From: MFD09286-c1 sp963701015
Lineage (GTDB): Bacteria; Bacteroidota; Bacteroidia; Bacteroidales; DTGW01
Reading direction: 5' to 3'
Assembly (NCBI GenBank): GCA_963701015.1
Contig: OY969556.1
Coordinates: 2,108,001 to 2,172,000 of the forward strand
Length of the DNA stretch: 64,000 bases
The notes under the pieces are model-generated. The model saw only the letters and a program-made list of their open reading frames with translations, was not told the DNA's origin and did no database searches. The position numbers and the translations under genes were made by a program. Position 1 is the first letter of the stretch. Each line of letters begins with the position of its first letter. Shown in pieces: positions 33,342 to 43,781 of the stretch.

Positions 33342-35724
33342 CTATTTTATTATTATCATACTTAAAGACTATTTCTTGCAAATCATTTGAAAGACTCTTT
33401 AATAATGCATTTTCTCCATTCAATTCAATTGTTGACAATTTACTAAAGTTATGTAGTATTAATTGTATATAATGAAATTTTGAAACGAATGAACCTTCCT
33501 TTGCACTGAATTCAATTGATTTATTTTTTGAATCATTTATAAAATCACGTTTATAAAATTCACCTTTTTCAAAATTATAGGATACACCATCATCTTCATA
33601 ATAAGTAAAAGAATTATAACTAGTACCTTCATATACATGAACTACTAAAGTATCAGATGGATTTTCATTCGTATTTTGAATAACAGATTGCATTGGAAAA
33701 ATAGATCCTGCCTTTATAAATACAGGCAAATCGTTTATCGGTGCTTCAACAATGGCATCCTGATTACCTTCATATAATTTACTGCTGGAAAGCCTATACC
33801 AATTCCCTTCCGGAAAATAAACTTTTACATATTGTTGATTGCTGGCAACCGGGGCTACCAAAATATCAGGGCCAAATAAATATTCATTATCAAATTCCGA
33901 TTTATAAATATTTTCATCAAAGGTATAGTTAATAGCTAAAGTTCTATTTACCGGCATTCCTGTCAAAGAAGCTTCGTAGGCAACAGAATATAAATATGGT
34001 AATAACTTGTACCTTTGATTTATCAAATCTCTGTTCAGTTTTTCATAGTATTTATCATATACCCAAGGTTCACGATAATTTCTGTCATAGGCTGCATGAT
34101 TGCGTAAAAATGGCGTATAAATACCTATTGATAACCATCGGCTCATTAATTCAGGTGAAGGTTCGCCAATAAATCCACCTATATCAGGTCCGGCAAAAGA
34201 AAAACCAGCCAATCCCAGACTATTTACCAATCTCACACCTAACAGCATATGTTCGTCATACGAAGCATTATCGCCTGTCCAAATTGTTGAATAACGCTGG
34301 CCTCCGGAATATGTTGCACGAGTAATATTAAGTGGCCTGGTATTATTTCGTATTTTTCGTAAGCCATCATAAGTCGATCGAGCCATTTGCATCCCATAAA
34401 CATTATGTGTCTGGTTCATCGTTGTTTTATGATTATCGTAATTAAATTCAACCAAATCCGGAATACTTTGTCCCCAGGTTGCAGGCTCGTTCATATCATT
34501 CCAAATTCCATCAACGCCAACATCGGTATAATTTTTGAATAAGCTTCCCCACCAATTTCGAACCTTAGGATTTGTAAAATCGGGAAAGCTTGATCGTCCT
34601 GGCCAAACACTTCCCACATAATTCTCACCATTTGGATATTTAACAAAATAATTATTTTTCAAGCCTTCATCATATGCAAAATATCCTTTTTGAATTTTTA
34701 AACCCGGATCAACAATAGTTACAACATGAAATCCCATTTTTTTAAGTTCATTTATTGTTTCGGTAGGTTTGGGATAATATTCAGGACTAAATGTGAAAAC
34801 TTTAAAACTATCCATATAATGAATATCAAGATACATTACATCAGCAGGGATTTGCTTATCCCTGAATGTTTTTGCAATACTCAACAATTCTTTGTCAGGA
34901 TAATAACTATATCTACATTGCTGATATCCTAAGCTCCACAATGGAGGTAATTTTGAGCAGCCAGTAAGAAATGTGTAATTTTTAATTATATTGGCTACAT
35001 TATCACCAGCAATAAAATAATAATTTAATTCACCGTCGGCAGCTCCAAAACTTGACATTTTATCATCGGTTGAAGCTCCAAAGTTGAAATAAGTGCGATA
35101 AGTATTATCTAAAAAAATACCATATACAACTTTGTCATGTATTCCAATAAAAAATGGAATAGTGGCATATAATGGATCTTTATTTAATGAATAAGCCGGA
35201 ACATCAGAATTCCAATTTTGATATGAACTTCCTCGATGATTTAATCCACCGGTTTTTTCACCAAGCCCTATAAATTTTTCATCGGTAAACAGCTTTTTAT
35301 AATCTGTCACTTCCGAACCCAACCAACTAACACCTAAATCCGCGTCATCAGCATTTATTATCTGGTCGTTTAAATTATAAAAACTCAACCGTACCGGCAC
35401 TTTTGTAATAACAAGTTTAATATATCGGGTTTTAAATACTATTTTCTGTTTATCTTCTGAATCTTTTACTAAAAAAGATTGCGGATTTTGAATAACTGCG
35501 TATGAAAAATCGTAGGTGAAATCAGTTTTACTTATCCTTACTCTAATAATTTCATCGGAATAGCTCGATATTTGAATTATAGCATTTTCGGCATTTATCA
35601 AATATTCATTATTTTCAATTTTCAAACTTTTAAAATTACCAAGTTGTTCACTTATATTTGCTTCAACAAATAAATTAAATACCAATAAAAACCCAACCCC
35701 AAACAAAATCTTTTTCACCATCAC
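33325..35724 (-). CDS. Glycoside hydrolase family 31 alpha-glucosidase
   Basis: A protein of 799 residues with an N-terminal signal peptide (ILFGVGFLLVFNLFVEA). The GH31 catalytic nucleophile lies in DGIWNDMNEPATWG (near residue 409) and the acid/base Asp in STIWTGDNASYDEHML (near 483). LAGFSFAGPDIGGF and FLRNHAAYDRNYREPW are also family motifs. C-terminal beta domains include FYKRDFINDSKNKSIEF, typical of DUF5110. It probably acts in the periplasm on alpha-glucosides. Its stop lies 12 bp from the M2 peptidase on the same strand, so they may be co-transcribed. No SusCD pair is near. Confidence 0.92.
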   Translation of the reverse strand: MMVKKILFGVGFLLVFNLFVEANISEQLGNFKSLKIENNEYLINAENAIIQISSYSDEIIRVRISKTDFTYDFSYAVIQNPQSFLVKDSEDKQKIVFKTRYIKLVITKVPVRLSFYNLNDQIINADDADLGVSWLGSEVTDYKKLFTDEKFIGLGEKTGGLNHRGSSYQNWNSDVPAYSLNKDPLYATIPFFIGIHDKVVYGIFLDNTYRTYFNFGASTDDKMSSFGAADGELNYYFIAGDNVANIIKNYTFLTGCSKLPPLWSLGYQQCRYSYYPDKELLSIAKTFRDKQIPADVMYLDIHYMDSFKVFTFSPEYYPKPTETINELKKMGFHVVTIVDPGLKIQKGYFAYDEGLKNNYFVKYPNGENYVGSVWPGRSSFPDFTNPKVRNWWGSLFKNYTDVGVDGIWNDMNEPATWGQSIPDLVEFNYDNHKTTMNQTHNVYGMQMARSTYDGLRKIRNNTRPLNITRATYSGGQRYSTIWTGDNASYDEHMLLGVRLVNSLGLAGFSFAGPDIGGFIGEPSPELMSRWLSIGIYTPFLRNHAAYDRNYREPWVYDKYYEKLNRDLINQRYKLLPYLYSVAYEASLTGMPVNRTLAINYTFDENIYKSEFDNEYLFGPDILVAPVASNQQYVKVYFPEGNWYRLSSSKLYEGNQDAIVEAPINDLPVFIKAGSIFPMQSVIQNTNENPSDTLVVHVYEGTSYNSFTYYEDDGVSYNFEKGEFYKRDFINDSKNKSIEFSAKEGSFVSKFHYIQLILHNFSKLSTIELNGENALLKSLSNDLQEIVFKYDNNKIVIKYN

Positions 35725-35736
35725 AATAAAATTAAT

Positions 35737-37425
35737 TTATTCAACAAATTGTTTTGCATAATACTTTGCTGTAAGCTTTTCACCTGTAGCCCTTTCAATC
35801 ATATCATTCCAATAATATCTGGCACCAGGATAAAATATTTTTGTCTTTAAGTATTCACCAACTTCAGGTTTATTATAATAACTAATCATTCTATGATTGG
35901 TAGTGTCTTTCAATATCTTTTCGCAAATGTAATAATGAATTTGTGAAGCAAATAATTCGCCCAATAAATAATTATGGTAATAACAAGGTGAAGTGGCTAT
36001 ATGAATTTTTGTTGCCCAATCAGATTCGTTCCTGCCTTCAGGCTTTTTTATCATTTGATACTTTTCAACCAATGTCCACCATAACTTATTTAAGTCCTGA
36101 TCGGGGTTTTCATACATTCCTTTTTCAAATCGGTACATTACTTGAACCCAACGGCTAAATACCAGCTCTTCCATGCGCAATGATTTATAACACTCGTTTG
36201 AAATTTTATTTTTTTCTTTATCCGAAATTCCTGTCATATCCTGAATCCATTGTGCATTTTGAGGTAAACGGCCAAAAAGCATAGCAATTCCCTCGGTTGT
36301 GAAAATATGCGCTGGTTGCCTGATAACAAAAGGTAAAGACCTATCAATATTTTTATCATATACTGCATGTCCAAATTCATGCAACATTGTATTCATCCAA
36401 TAGCTGTTGGGGTTAATATTGCATAATACCCTAATATCGCTTTCATAATCAATATCCGTACAAAAGGCATGTTGATTTTTGCCCGGCTTTTCATACAAAT
36501 CGCATTTTGGAAGAATATCATTGATTGGCAAACCAATACTGGCATAATAGTTTTCAGTAATTTTAACCAAATTTTTGTTTGCGAAATATTTATCAAGATC
36601 CAAAGCATAAATTCTTGGCGCTTCCTGAAAATATCTGTTTTTATAGTGCCAAGGCCTAAGTTGACTTATATTGATTTTATTTTCTTTGGCTAAAGCTGAG
36701 TCAATTTCTGCTTTAACTTTTGCATATGAATTTTGAGTTAATAAATCCAATTCGTCAAAAAGTTTCTCAATTGATTTTGAATCCTGATCATTTAATCGCA
36801 AGCTCATTTCGTGATAATTGCTAAAACCTAATTGTTTTGCAATTTCGTTACGTTTTTTAACCAAAGTAATTATATCATTAGCAACCAATGAACCAATTTT
36901 TTTATGAGCTTCCCATACTTCCTGTAAAAGATTACTATCATTAGATTTCTGTAATATTTCTTCAACTTCGTTATCGGTAATTTTTTTACCATTTACTACT
37001 GCCCTGAAATTATTGAATTTTTGCTCTATAGTCTTTTCTAAATCAACTACTTGCTGCAACAAAGCAGAATCAGCCTGATTCGATAAATATTGAAGGTAAA
37101 TAACATCCAGTTCCCGTGAAGTTATAGAATCGCCAAAATAATTTGAACTTTTAATGTCTTCAAGCTTTTTAAAATCAGCTTTATTTGAATGTATTTGAAT
37201 ATATTTTTTTTCAAATTCTGCAGATTTAATAAAATCTGCTTCTTTCCCTGAAATTGAAGCTTTCCAATCAGCAAGGTTTTTTTCCTTCAATATAGGTAAA
37301 ACAATAGAATCATAACGAACAATGAAATTTTTTAATTCTTTCCCCATTTTTTCAGAGCTGTTTTTACACATGGATGCTAAAAATATTAATGGTAAAACAA
37401 TAAAAATTAATTTCGTTTTTATCAT
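35737..37425 (-). CDS. M2 family metallopeptidase (peptidyl-dipeptidase A-like), lipoprotein
   Basis: A protein of 562 residues with a lipoprotein signal (IVLPLIFLASMC, Cys at about 20). The gluzincin zinc motif is HEFGHAVYD near residue 348, with the third ligand Glu in FTTEGIAMLFGRLP about 25 residues on. ARYYWNDMIERATGEKLTAK near the C-terminus is characteristic of M2 (ACE-like) enzymes. It should remove dipeptides from peptide C-termini in the periplasm. It is followed by GH31 after 12 bp. Confidence 0.92.
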   Translation of the reverse strand: MIKTKLIFIVLPLIFLASMCKNSSEKMGKELKNFIVRYDSIVLPILKEKNLADWKASISGKEADFIKSAEFEKKYIQIHSNKADFKKLEDIKSSNYFGDSITSRELDVIYLQYLSNQADSALLQQVVDLEKTIEQKFNNFRAVVNGKKITDNEVEEILQKSNDSNLLQEVWEAHKKIGSLVANDIITLVKKRNEIAKQLGFSNYHEMSLRLNDQDSKSIEKLFDELDLLTQNSYAKVKAEIDSALAKENKINISQLRPWHYKNRYFQEAPRIYALDLDKYFANKNLVKITENYYASIGLPINDILPKCDLYEKPGKNQHAFCTDIDYESDIRVLCNINPNSYWMNTMLHEFGHAVYDKNIDRSLPFVIRQPAHIFTTEGIAMLFGRLPQNAQWIQDMTGISDKEKNKISNECYKSLRMEELVFSRWVQVMYRFEKGMYENPDQDLNKLWWTLVEKYQMIKKPEGRNESDWATKIHIATSPCYYHNYLLGELFASQIHYYICEKILKDTTNHRMISYYNKPEVGEYLKTKIFYPGARYYWNDMIERATGEKLTAKYYAKQFVE

Positions 37426-37777
37426 AAATTTTAATTTAAATAGAATATTTCAGAAATCAGATTTTTAAAAGTCGCAATTTTTTGACAAAATATTTTTCTT
37501 TCAACTTGTTTAATAATTTAAAATTGTGGTTTAAAAATATAAAACCAATAATAATAAGCATTAAGTTATATGTGTTTTAACATTTAATTAAAAATGACAG
37601 AAAAGATAACAATAAATTTCTAAATATAATTAATTTTTTATTTTAGCACCTAGAGCTAAATCCTTCACTTTGACAAATTTTTTAATATTAATTTTGAAAA
37701 ATATAAAGAAAAATACAATAATTAGGTGAAGAAAATAAAGAAGTAATGTAAATTTGTAACAATCAAATTGCGAGTTT
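37426..37777. other. Intergenic region with -7 promoter element for the small plus-strand gene
   Basis: 352 bp, very AT-rich. TAAATTTG at 37749-37756 is an exact -7 consensus on the plus strand, 21 bp before the ATG at 37778. A short inverted repeat TTTAGC (37642-37647) and GCTAAA (37655-37660) could be an operator. Nothing else is evident. Confidence 0.45.
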
Positions 37778-38083
37778 ATGAAAGAAATTGGTAAGCTTCG
37801 GGTAATTAATGATTTGACTTCGAAAAAGTTAAAGAATAAAAAGTACCATGTTCCTGTTATAGGTCATTTTGCTAATAAGAGCATTGAATTTAAAAGTATT
37901 TTTGATGCATCTGTAGCAACTGGTATTCATTATACTCTAATATTTGAAGCTTGTATTGGTAAAATTTTTAAAGCTAAAAATGTCATTTGGGAATTTAAAA
38001 AAGGTAACCATTATATTAAATACAAAGCATTTTACATAAATGCAGCTACCAGTTACAAGCGTAAAGTTGGTTTCAACGGTTAA
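37778..38083 (+). CDS. Small protein with an IENR1/NUMOD1-like DNA-binding repeat
   Basis: A protein of 101 residues, no signal peptide, rich in Lys. The central part, EFKSIFDASVATGIHYTLIF followed by EACIGKIFKAKNVIWEFK, fits the pattern of IENR1/NUMOD1 repeats (F-x-S-I-x-x-A-x-x-x-T-G-I ... W-x-F/Y-K), the small helix-turn-helix modules usually found behind homing endonucleases. Here no nuclease domain is present in the ORF or beside it. It may be a free-standing DNA-binding protein or a relic of a homing endonuclease. Its stop shares the TTAA at 38080-38083 with the stop of the convergent kinase gene. Confidence 0.55.
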   Translation: MKEIGKLRVINDLTSKKLKNKKYHVPVIGHFANKSIEFKSIFDASVATGIHYTLIFEACIGKIFKAKNVIWEFKKGNHYIKYKAFYINAATSYKRKVGFNG

Positions 38084-41000
38084 ATTTCATCATTTTTCAA
38101 ACCTGATAAATACTGTGAAGGAAGCACATCAAATTCTTCTTTGAAATATTTAGTAAAATATTTAGGATTATTAAAACCAACTTTAAACGCTACTTCAGAT
38201 ACTGACAAACCATTTCCTTTTAGAAGTTGGGCGGCTCTCTTCAAACGAATAGTCCGTATAAATTCAATTGGTGTTTTTCCTGTAATTGATAAAAGTTTTT
38301 TGTACAAATTAACCCTGCTCATACCTAATTCACGACTTAGATCTTCAACCAAGAATTCACTGTTTGAAATATTTTTCTCAACAATTTCCAATGCTTTTTG
38401 AATTAACTTTTCATCAATTGATTCAACTTTTATCTCTGAAGGATTTACGCTAATATATCTTTGAAAGCTTTTTCGAATATCCTCGCGCTGAGATATAATA
38501 TTCTTTAGTTTCGATTCTAATATTTCAAAATTAAATGGTTTTATTATATAATCAGCAGCACCTGAATTATATCCTTCAAGCTGATGTTCCTGTTCTGATT
38601 TTGCAGTTAATAATATAATTGGAATGTGTGAAGTACGTTTGTCATTCTTTAATTTTGTACATAATTCAATTCCATTCATTTCAGGCATCATAATATCGCT
38701 AACTATAATTTCAGGAATATGCAAAAAAGCCTTGTTTAATGCTTCCCTACCATTACCAGCTTCAATAATTGAGTAATTTCGTTTTAAATTATCTTTTAAA
38801 TAAAATCGTAAATCTTCATTGTCTTCAACAATTAAAACAAGTGGTTTTTCACTTGATATGTTTTCTGATTCATTTTGAAGTAATTCATGAGCATGATAAA
38901 TTTCCTGCCTTTCAATAATATCATTATTTAAAACTGAAATTTCATTTATTAGAATAGAAATAGTGAAGCAACTTCCATTATCAGGTGAACTTATTACATT
39001 TATTGTTCCATTATGCAAACGAACAAATTCTTTAGTTATAGAAAGACCTATTCCACTTCCCTGATTAATCATATTTCCCGGGACTTCGTTTTGGAAAAAT
39101 TGTTCGAAAATATTTTCCTGCATATTCTCAGGTATGCCAATTCCAGTGTCTTTTACTTTTATTTCAATATATTTATTGGTGTTATCTGGCAAATGATCAA
39201 CATTAATTTCAACGTCAACATTTCCATTTTCATGAGTAAATTTAAAAGCATTGGACAATAAATTATACATTATTTTTTCAAACTTATCTGCATCAAATTG
39301 CATTATAAATTCTTTCACATTCGATTGGAATGTCAAATTGATATTTTTCTTTTCTGAAATATCGGAAAATGAATAAACAACATCCTTTATAAATTCAACT
39401 ATATTAGAACTAACCGGGTTCAATTTAAATTCTTTTTCTTCCATTCTTCTAAAGTCGAGTAACTGATTAACCATGTTTAATAATCTTTTTGCATTACGTT
39501 GCATAATAACAAAATGTTTTTTTTGATCAGCATTTTCAGACGTACTTATTAGTTTCTCAATGGGCGCCAGAATTAATGATAGTGGTGTCCGGAATTCATG
39601 GCTTATATTTGTGAAAAATTTAATTTTAAGCATATCCAAATCATGAACCCTTCGCTTTTCATAGCGTTCCTGTTCGAGTTGAAATTTGAGCCTTGCTTGC
39701 GAAAGCGTTAATTTTCTGGCAATTATAAGTGATATAATTATAATTGAAATATAAATTAATAATGCAAGTTTTGTTCTCCAAAATGGAGGTAATATAATAA
39801 TTTTCAAATTCGCTCCTTTATTATTCCATATTCCGTCGTCATTTGAAGCCCTTACACGAAATATATATTCTCCCGGATCGAGATTGGTATATGTTACTTT
39901 TTGATTTATATTATTTAAGCTAAGCCATCCTAAATTAAAGCCTTCGAGTTTATATACATATTTATTTTTTTCAGGATGCAAATAATTTAATGCTGAAAAT
40001 CCTATTGAAAAAACATTTTCGGAAGATTTTAATGTAATTGATTTTGCAGCTGTTATTGATTTATCTAAGATAATCCGACCATTAATTTTTTTTCCTATAA
40101 TGACTTCATTATTGAAAATTTGAAAGCTAGTAAAAACTATTCTTGGTATATCATAATTTATAGCAAAATTTTGAGGTTCAAATAAATTTATGCCATTGGG
40201 TCCTCCAAAAAATACTTCACCATTTCTGGTTGTAAATGCCGCTCTTTCATTAAATTCTTTGCCTTGTAACCCATCTGTTTGATTATAATTTTTAAATGAA
40301 AAATTATATTTTTTGTTTTTTGAATCTATTGAAATGATTATATTACTTAATCCATTATGTGTGCCTACCCAAATATTTTTAACTTTATCTTCAGTAATTG
40401 AAGCGATTGTATTTTCCGATAAACCATTATCTTCGGTAAATATCTTTATAAGATTTTTATTCTCATCAAATACATTTAACCCATCTCTTGTACCGACCCA
40501 AATTAAACCTCGTGAATCGGTATAAGTGCAAATAACATTATCATTACTTAAACTTAATGGCACATTATTTTCATGTTTAATATTGGTAAATCTATTTGAA
40601 TGTATATCCAAAACATCTAAACCAATTGATGTGCCTATCCATAAATTTCCAAGTAAATCATAAGTCATGGAAATTACAAAGTTATTGTTTATTGAATTCG
40701 CATCTTCAGCCTTATAATGATAGAATATATCTTTACCATTTCCATGTGGATCGAATAAATCCATTCCTCCTCCTAAAGTTCCAATCCACAAATCACCTTT
40801 TGGCGTTTCTTTTATTTCCCAAATTCTATCATCAGTAATTGTTGTATTATCTAATGGATTATGTTTATAACATTTAAATGTTTTCCCATTGAATTTATTT
40901 AATCCTCCAAAATAAGTTCCAATCCACAATATATTGTGACTATCTATAAAAAGCTTAACAATTATATCATTTGATATTGAATTAGGGTTTCCTGCTATAT

Positions 41001-42221
41001 GCTTATACTGTATAAACTTATTATTTTTTCTGTTAAAATAAATTAAACCTCCTCCATTTGTACCAATCCATAAGTTTCCTATTTTATCTTCAGCAAAACA
41101 GTCAACATCATCAAATTGAAGACTATTCAGATTATCCGGTTCATGTTTGATTAATTTAAATCGCAATAAATTCTCATGATAATAATTAATTCCTTTTTTA
41201 AATGTTGAAACCCAAATAATACCTGTATTATCTTTATATAAATAGGTTATTGAATTCTGGCTTAAACTTTTTTCATCATCGCTATTTTCTGTCAAATACT
41301 GAATTGTATTTTTCTTTTTATTATATACATTTATACCTCCATGATCCGTACCTATCCATATCTGTCCATTTTTATCCTGGACAAAATTTCGTGTCAGGTT
41401 ATTATTTAAACGACATAAACCAGAGTCCTTGTTCAAATATTTCATTCTATTTTGACTGGTGTTATACCAAAAAACACCCTGAGGTATATTGGTACCACAA
41501 ATCCATAAATCATCATCTGAATCAATAAATAATATATAATCTTGTATTTCACCTTTATAAAACCGCTGTATATCATAAATTGATTGTTTTACTTTTAATG
41601 TTTTTGCATCAATTTTTTCAATTACTCCAAGACGGTTTATAAACCAAAAATTACCTTTCGAATCCTGGTTAATTGCCGATATATTATTTGATGAAATACT
41701 TTGCGGATCTTTTGGATTATGTGAAAAATGTATTAATTTATTTGAATCTTTTATAGAATAATATGGTCCGGTTATATTATTCATTATCCAAAAGTTATCA
41801 TTATAATCAGAATAAACATTTGTTATATTATACAAACCAAATGGTAAATTCTTTAAATATGAAGGTTTTTGTGTTGAAAATGATTCAGTTATTGGATTGT
41901 ATATTGTAAAGCTAACACGATTTTCAATCCAAATTTCACCTTTATAATCTTCAATTATACGGAAAACATAATTATCACTTATTGAATTCGAATCGTTTAC
42001 ATTATGCTTATAAACCTTAAATTCACTGCCATCATAACGATCAAGGCCAGCCATCGTGTCCCAAACCACATAAAGCCTTTACTATCTTTTAATATACAAT
42101 TTACCTGATTATTTGAAAGCCCTTTGGTAATGTCAAGTTTAGAAAATTGGTATTTGTCTTCACTCAAAACCCCTACTGTCAAAAAAAGAAATATAATATA
42201 GAAACTTATACGAACTTTCAT
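38080..42221 (-). CDS. Hybrid two-component system protein (sensor kinase-regulator), frameshifted near N-terminus
   Basis: The main frame (38080-42069) encodes 1329 residues: many regulator-propeller blades (repeated LWIGT, IWVGT), a Y_Y_Y domain, one membrane helix near 775, HisKA with NISHEFRTP (His near 823), HATPase with DTGIGIPENM and GSGIGLSITKEF, a receiver with the phosphoryl Asp in IIVSDIMMPEMNG (near 1125), and an AraC HTH at the end. The signal peptide and first blade (MKVRISFYIIFLFLTVGVLS to GFMWFGT) are in another frame at 41997-42221. Removing one AC of GGGACACGATGG (42056-42059) restores FGTMAGLDRYDG, the usual sequence. These proteins sense oligosaccharides in the periplasm; a link to the GH31 gene is plausible but unproven. 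Confidence 0.85.
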
Positions 42222-42300
42222 TAAATGTTTATGAAAACAAAGTAATTATAATCTAAACTTTTTAATAGTGAAAGTAAAATTAGCTGAAAATTAAATTAAA

Positions 42301-42768
42301 TCAACGCAACCGATCAATTGATTTGACTAATTCTTCATCTCTTTTAATTGATTTTATTGAAAGGTAAAGTAATATGACTGAAAAAACAGGATTTAATAAT
42401 GGCCAGGAATATTTAATATTTTGAATTTCCAAATCTTTTAACCAAAATTTAATTTCAAGCAGAAATAATAGAATTAATAACACATTTATCACTATTAAAA
42501 TCCGTGATAATTTAATTTGAAATTTCCTGTGTTTATAAAGAAAAAGCGTAACAATTGTAGCAAGTATATTAATGGAAACATAAATTAATGAAAGAAAATA
42601 TTTATCAATTAATATCCATTTATTTGCCATAAAATTTAATAATCCAACTTGTGTCAATTGATAGATTTTCCCAGTATTTTCAGTTATTACAGCAATAGGA
42701 AAGATTAACAATAAACTGAGAAAAATAATTACCAGAAAATAGTATAATGATTGTATTCTTTGTATCAT
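42301..42768 (-). CDS. DUF4293 family membrane protein
   Basis: A protein of 155 residues from the ATG at 42768, beginning MIQRIQSLYYFLVIIFLSLL, the conserved start of DUF4293. It has four membrane helices, with FMANKWILIDKYFLSLIYVS and LLNPVFSVILLYLSIKSIKR. The frame stays open upstream to 43029, but that part overlaps the divergent SirB1-like gene and is not coding. The family is Bacteroidota-specific with unknown function. Confidence 0.85.
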   Translation of the reverse strand: MIQRIQSLYYFLVIIFLSLLLIFPIAVITENTGKIYQLTQVGLLNFMANKWILIDKYFLSLIYVSINILATIVTLFLYKHRKFQIKLSRILIVINVLLILLFLLEIKFWLKDLEIQNIKYSWPLLNPVFSVILLYLSIKSIKRDEELVKSIDRLR

Positions 42769-42842
42769 TTTTTTTATTGTAAAAATAAAAAAATACGCTT
42801 GTTTAAATGACAAAGTATTCAGAAAATTGTTAAAGAATTTAT

Positions 42843-42850
42843 TATTTTTG
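42843..42850 (+). promoter_or_regulatory. -7 promoter element (TATTTTTG) of the SirB1-like gene
   Basis: Exact -7 consensus, 24 bases before the TTG at 42875. A TTG at 42827-42829 lies 13 bp upstream, too close for a normal -33. It argues against translation starting at 42827. Confidence 0.5.
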
Positions 42851-42874
42851 TATATCTTAAAACCAAATTTTACT

Positions 42875-43741
42875 TTGAATACTACCTCAAATATTAAAGA
42901 ATTAGAAGCACTTATCCATTTATTGGATGATAAGGATAATGAGGTTTTATCAGTGGTTACCGATAAGTTGATTGATATTGGTTCACCAATTATTCCAAAT
43001 TTAGAAAAAAGCTGGGAAATATCTGGCAATCAAAAGCTCCAGGAACGGCTTGAAAATATTATTCAGGAAATTCAATTCCGGGCTGTTTTGCAAGAATTCC
43101 GAAACTGGGACTTAATGGGAGGTGTTGATCTTTTTCAAGGTGCATGTATAGTTGCAAAATTCCAATATCCCGATTTAAATGTTTCTAAATTAAGAGAAAA
43201 AGTTGAAGCTTTTTCAGATGAAATTTGGGTAAATATAGATAACGATATTCCAGCGCTTGACAAAATAAGAATTATCAACCATTACTTTTATGAAGAATTT
43301 AAATTTAGTGGAAATCATAGCAATTATTATGCCTCTTCTAATTATTATATCAATCAGGTTCTTGAAACTAAAAAAGGAGGACCTGTTGCATTAGGCATCA
43401 TTTATATTACAATTGCAAATATGCTTGACCTGCCAGTTTACGGGATTAATTTGCCCAAAAATTTTATTCTTGCCTTTAAAGATAATTATACAAACATTCA
43501 GGAAAGTATTCTTTTTTATATTAATCCATTTAATAAAGGAATGATCTTGAGCAAAAAGGAGATTGATAATTTTCTTGATCAACAAAAAATTTCAAAACTT
43601 AATCAATTCTATATTCCTTGCAGTAACCATGAAATAATGGAAAGGCTTATTTACAATTTAATGAATTCATATGAATTAACTGCAAATATTGATAAAGTAG
43701 AAAAAATCAATCAACTTTTTAATATCGTAAAAAAAAAGTAG
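42875..43741 (+). CDS. SirB1/transglutaminase-like family protein
   Basis: A protein of 288 residues from TTG 42875, starting MNTTSNIKELEALIHLL. The first 90 residues look like HEAT-type helices; then VDLFQGACIVAKFQYPDLNV, INHYFYEEFKFSGNHSNYYA, LETKKGGPVALGIIYITIAN and NLPKNFILAFKD give the transglutaminase-core-2 domain of SirB1. The expected catalytic Cys is not present in the GGPVALGI segment (Cys replaced by Ala or Val), as in many SirB1-like proteins, so it may be a non-enzymatic scaffold. A longer start at 42827 is possible but overlaps the promoter. Confidence 0.8.
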   Translation: MNTTSNIKELEALIHLLDDKDNEVLSVVTDKLIDIGSPIIPNLEKSWEISGNQKLQERLENIIQEIQFRAVLQEFRNWDLMGGVDLFQGACIVAKFQYPDLNVSKLREKVEAFSDEIWVNIDNDIPALDKIRIINHYFYEEFKFSGNHSNYYASSNYYINQVLETKKGGPVALGIIYITIANMLDLPVYGINLPKNFILAFKDNYTNIQESILFYINPFNKGMILSKKEIDNFLDQQKISKLNQFYIPCSNHEIMERLIYNLMNSYELTANIDKVEKINQLFNIVKKK

Positions 43742-43763
43742 GATAAGTTTATTATCCTACTTT
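43735..43763. terminator. Bidirectional terminator between convergent genes
   Basis: AAAGTAGGATAA and TTATCCTACTTT form a perfect 12-bp stem with a 5-base loop. The left side is preceded by a long A run (a T run on the minus strand) and the right by TTT. It spans the stop codon of the SirB1-like gene and serves trpB2 from the other side. Confidence 0.88.
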
Positions 43764-43781
43764 CCAAATAATTAAAATAAA

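Noticed and set aside
42827..42874. Upstream TTG start for the SirB1-like protein
   Set aside because: The segment contains a -7 promoter element at 42843-42850, so it is probably not translated.
42769..43029. Longer N-terminus for the DUF4293 protein
   Set aside because: It would overlap the divergent SirB1-like gene, and the family starts at the MIQRIQ methionine at 42768.
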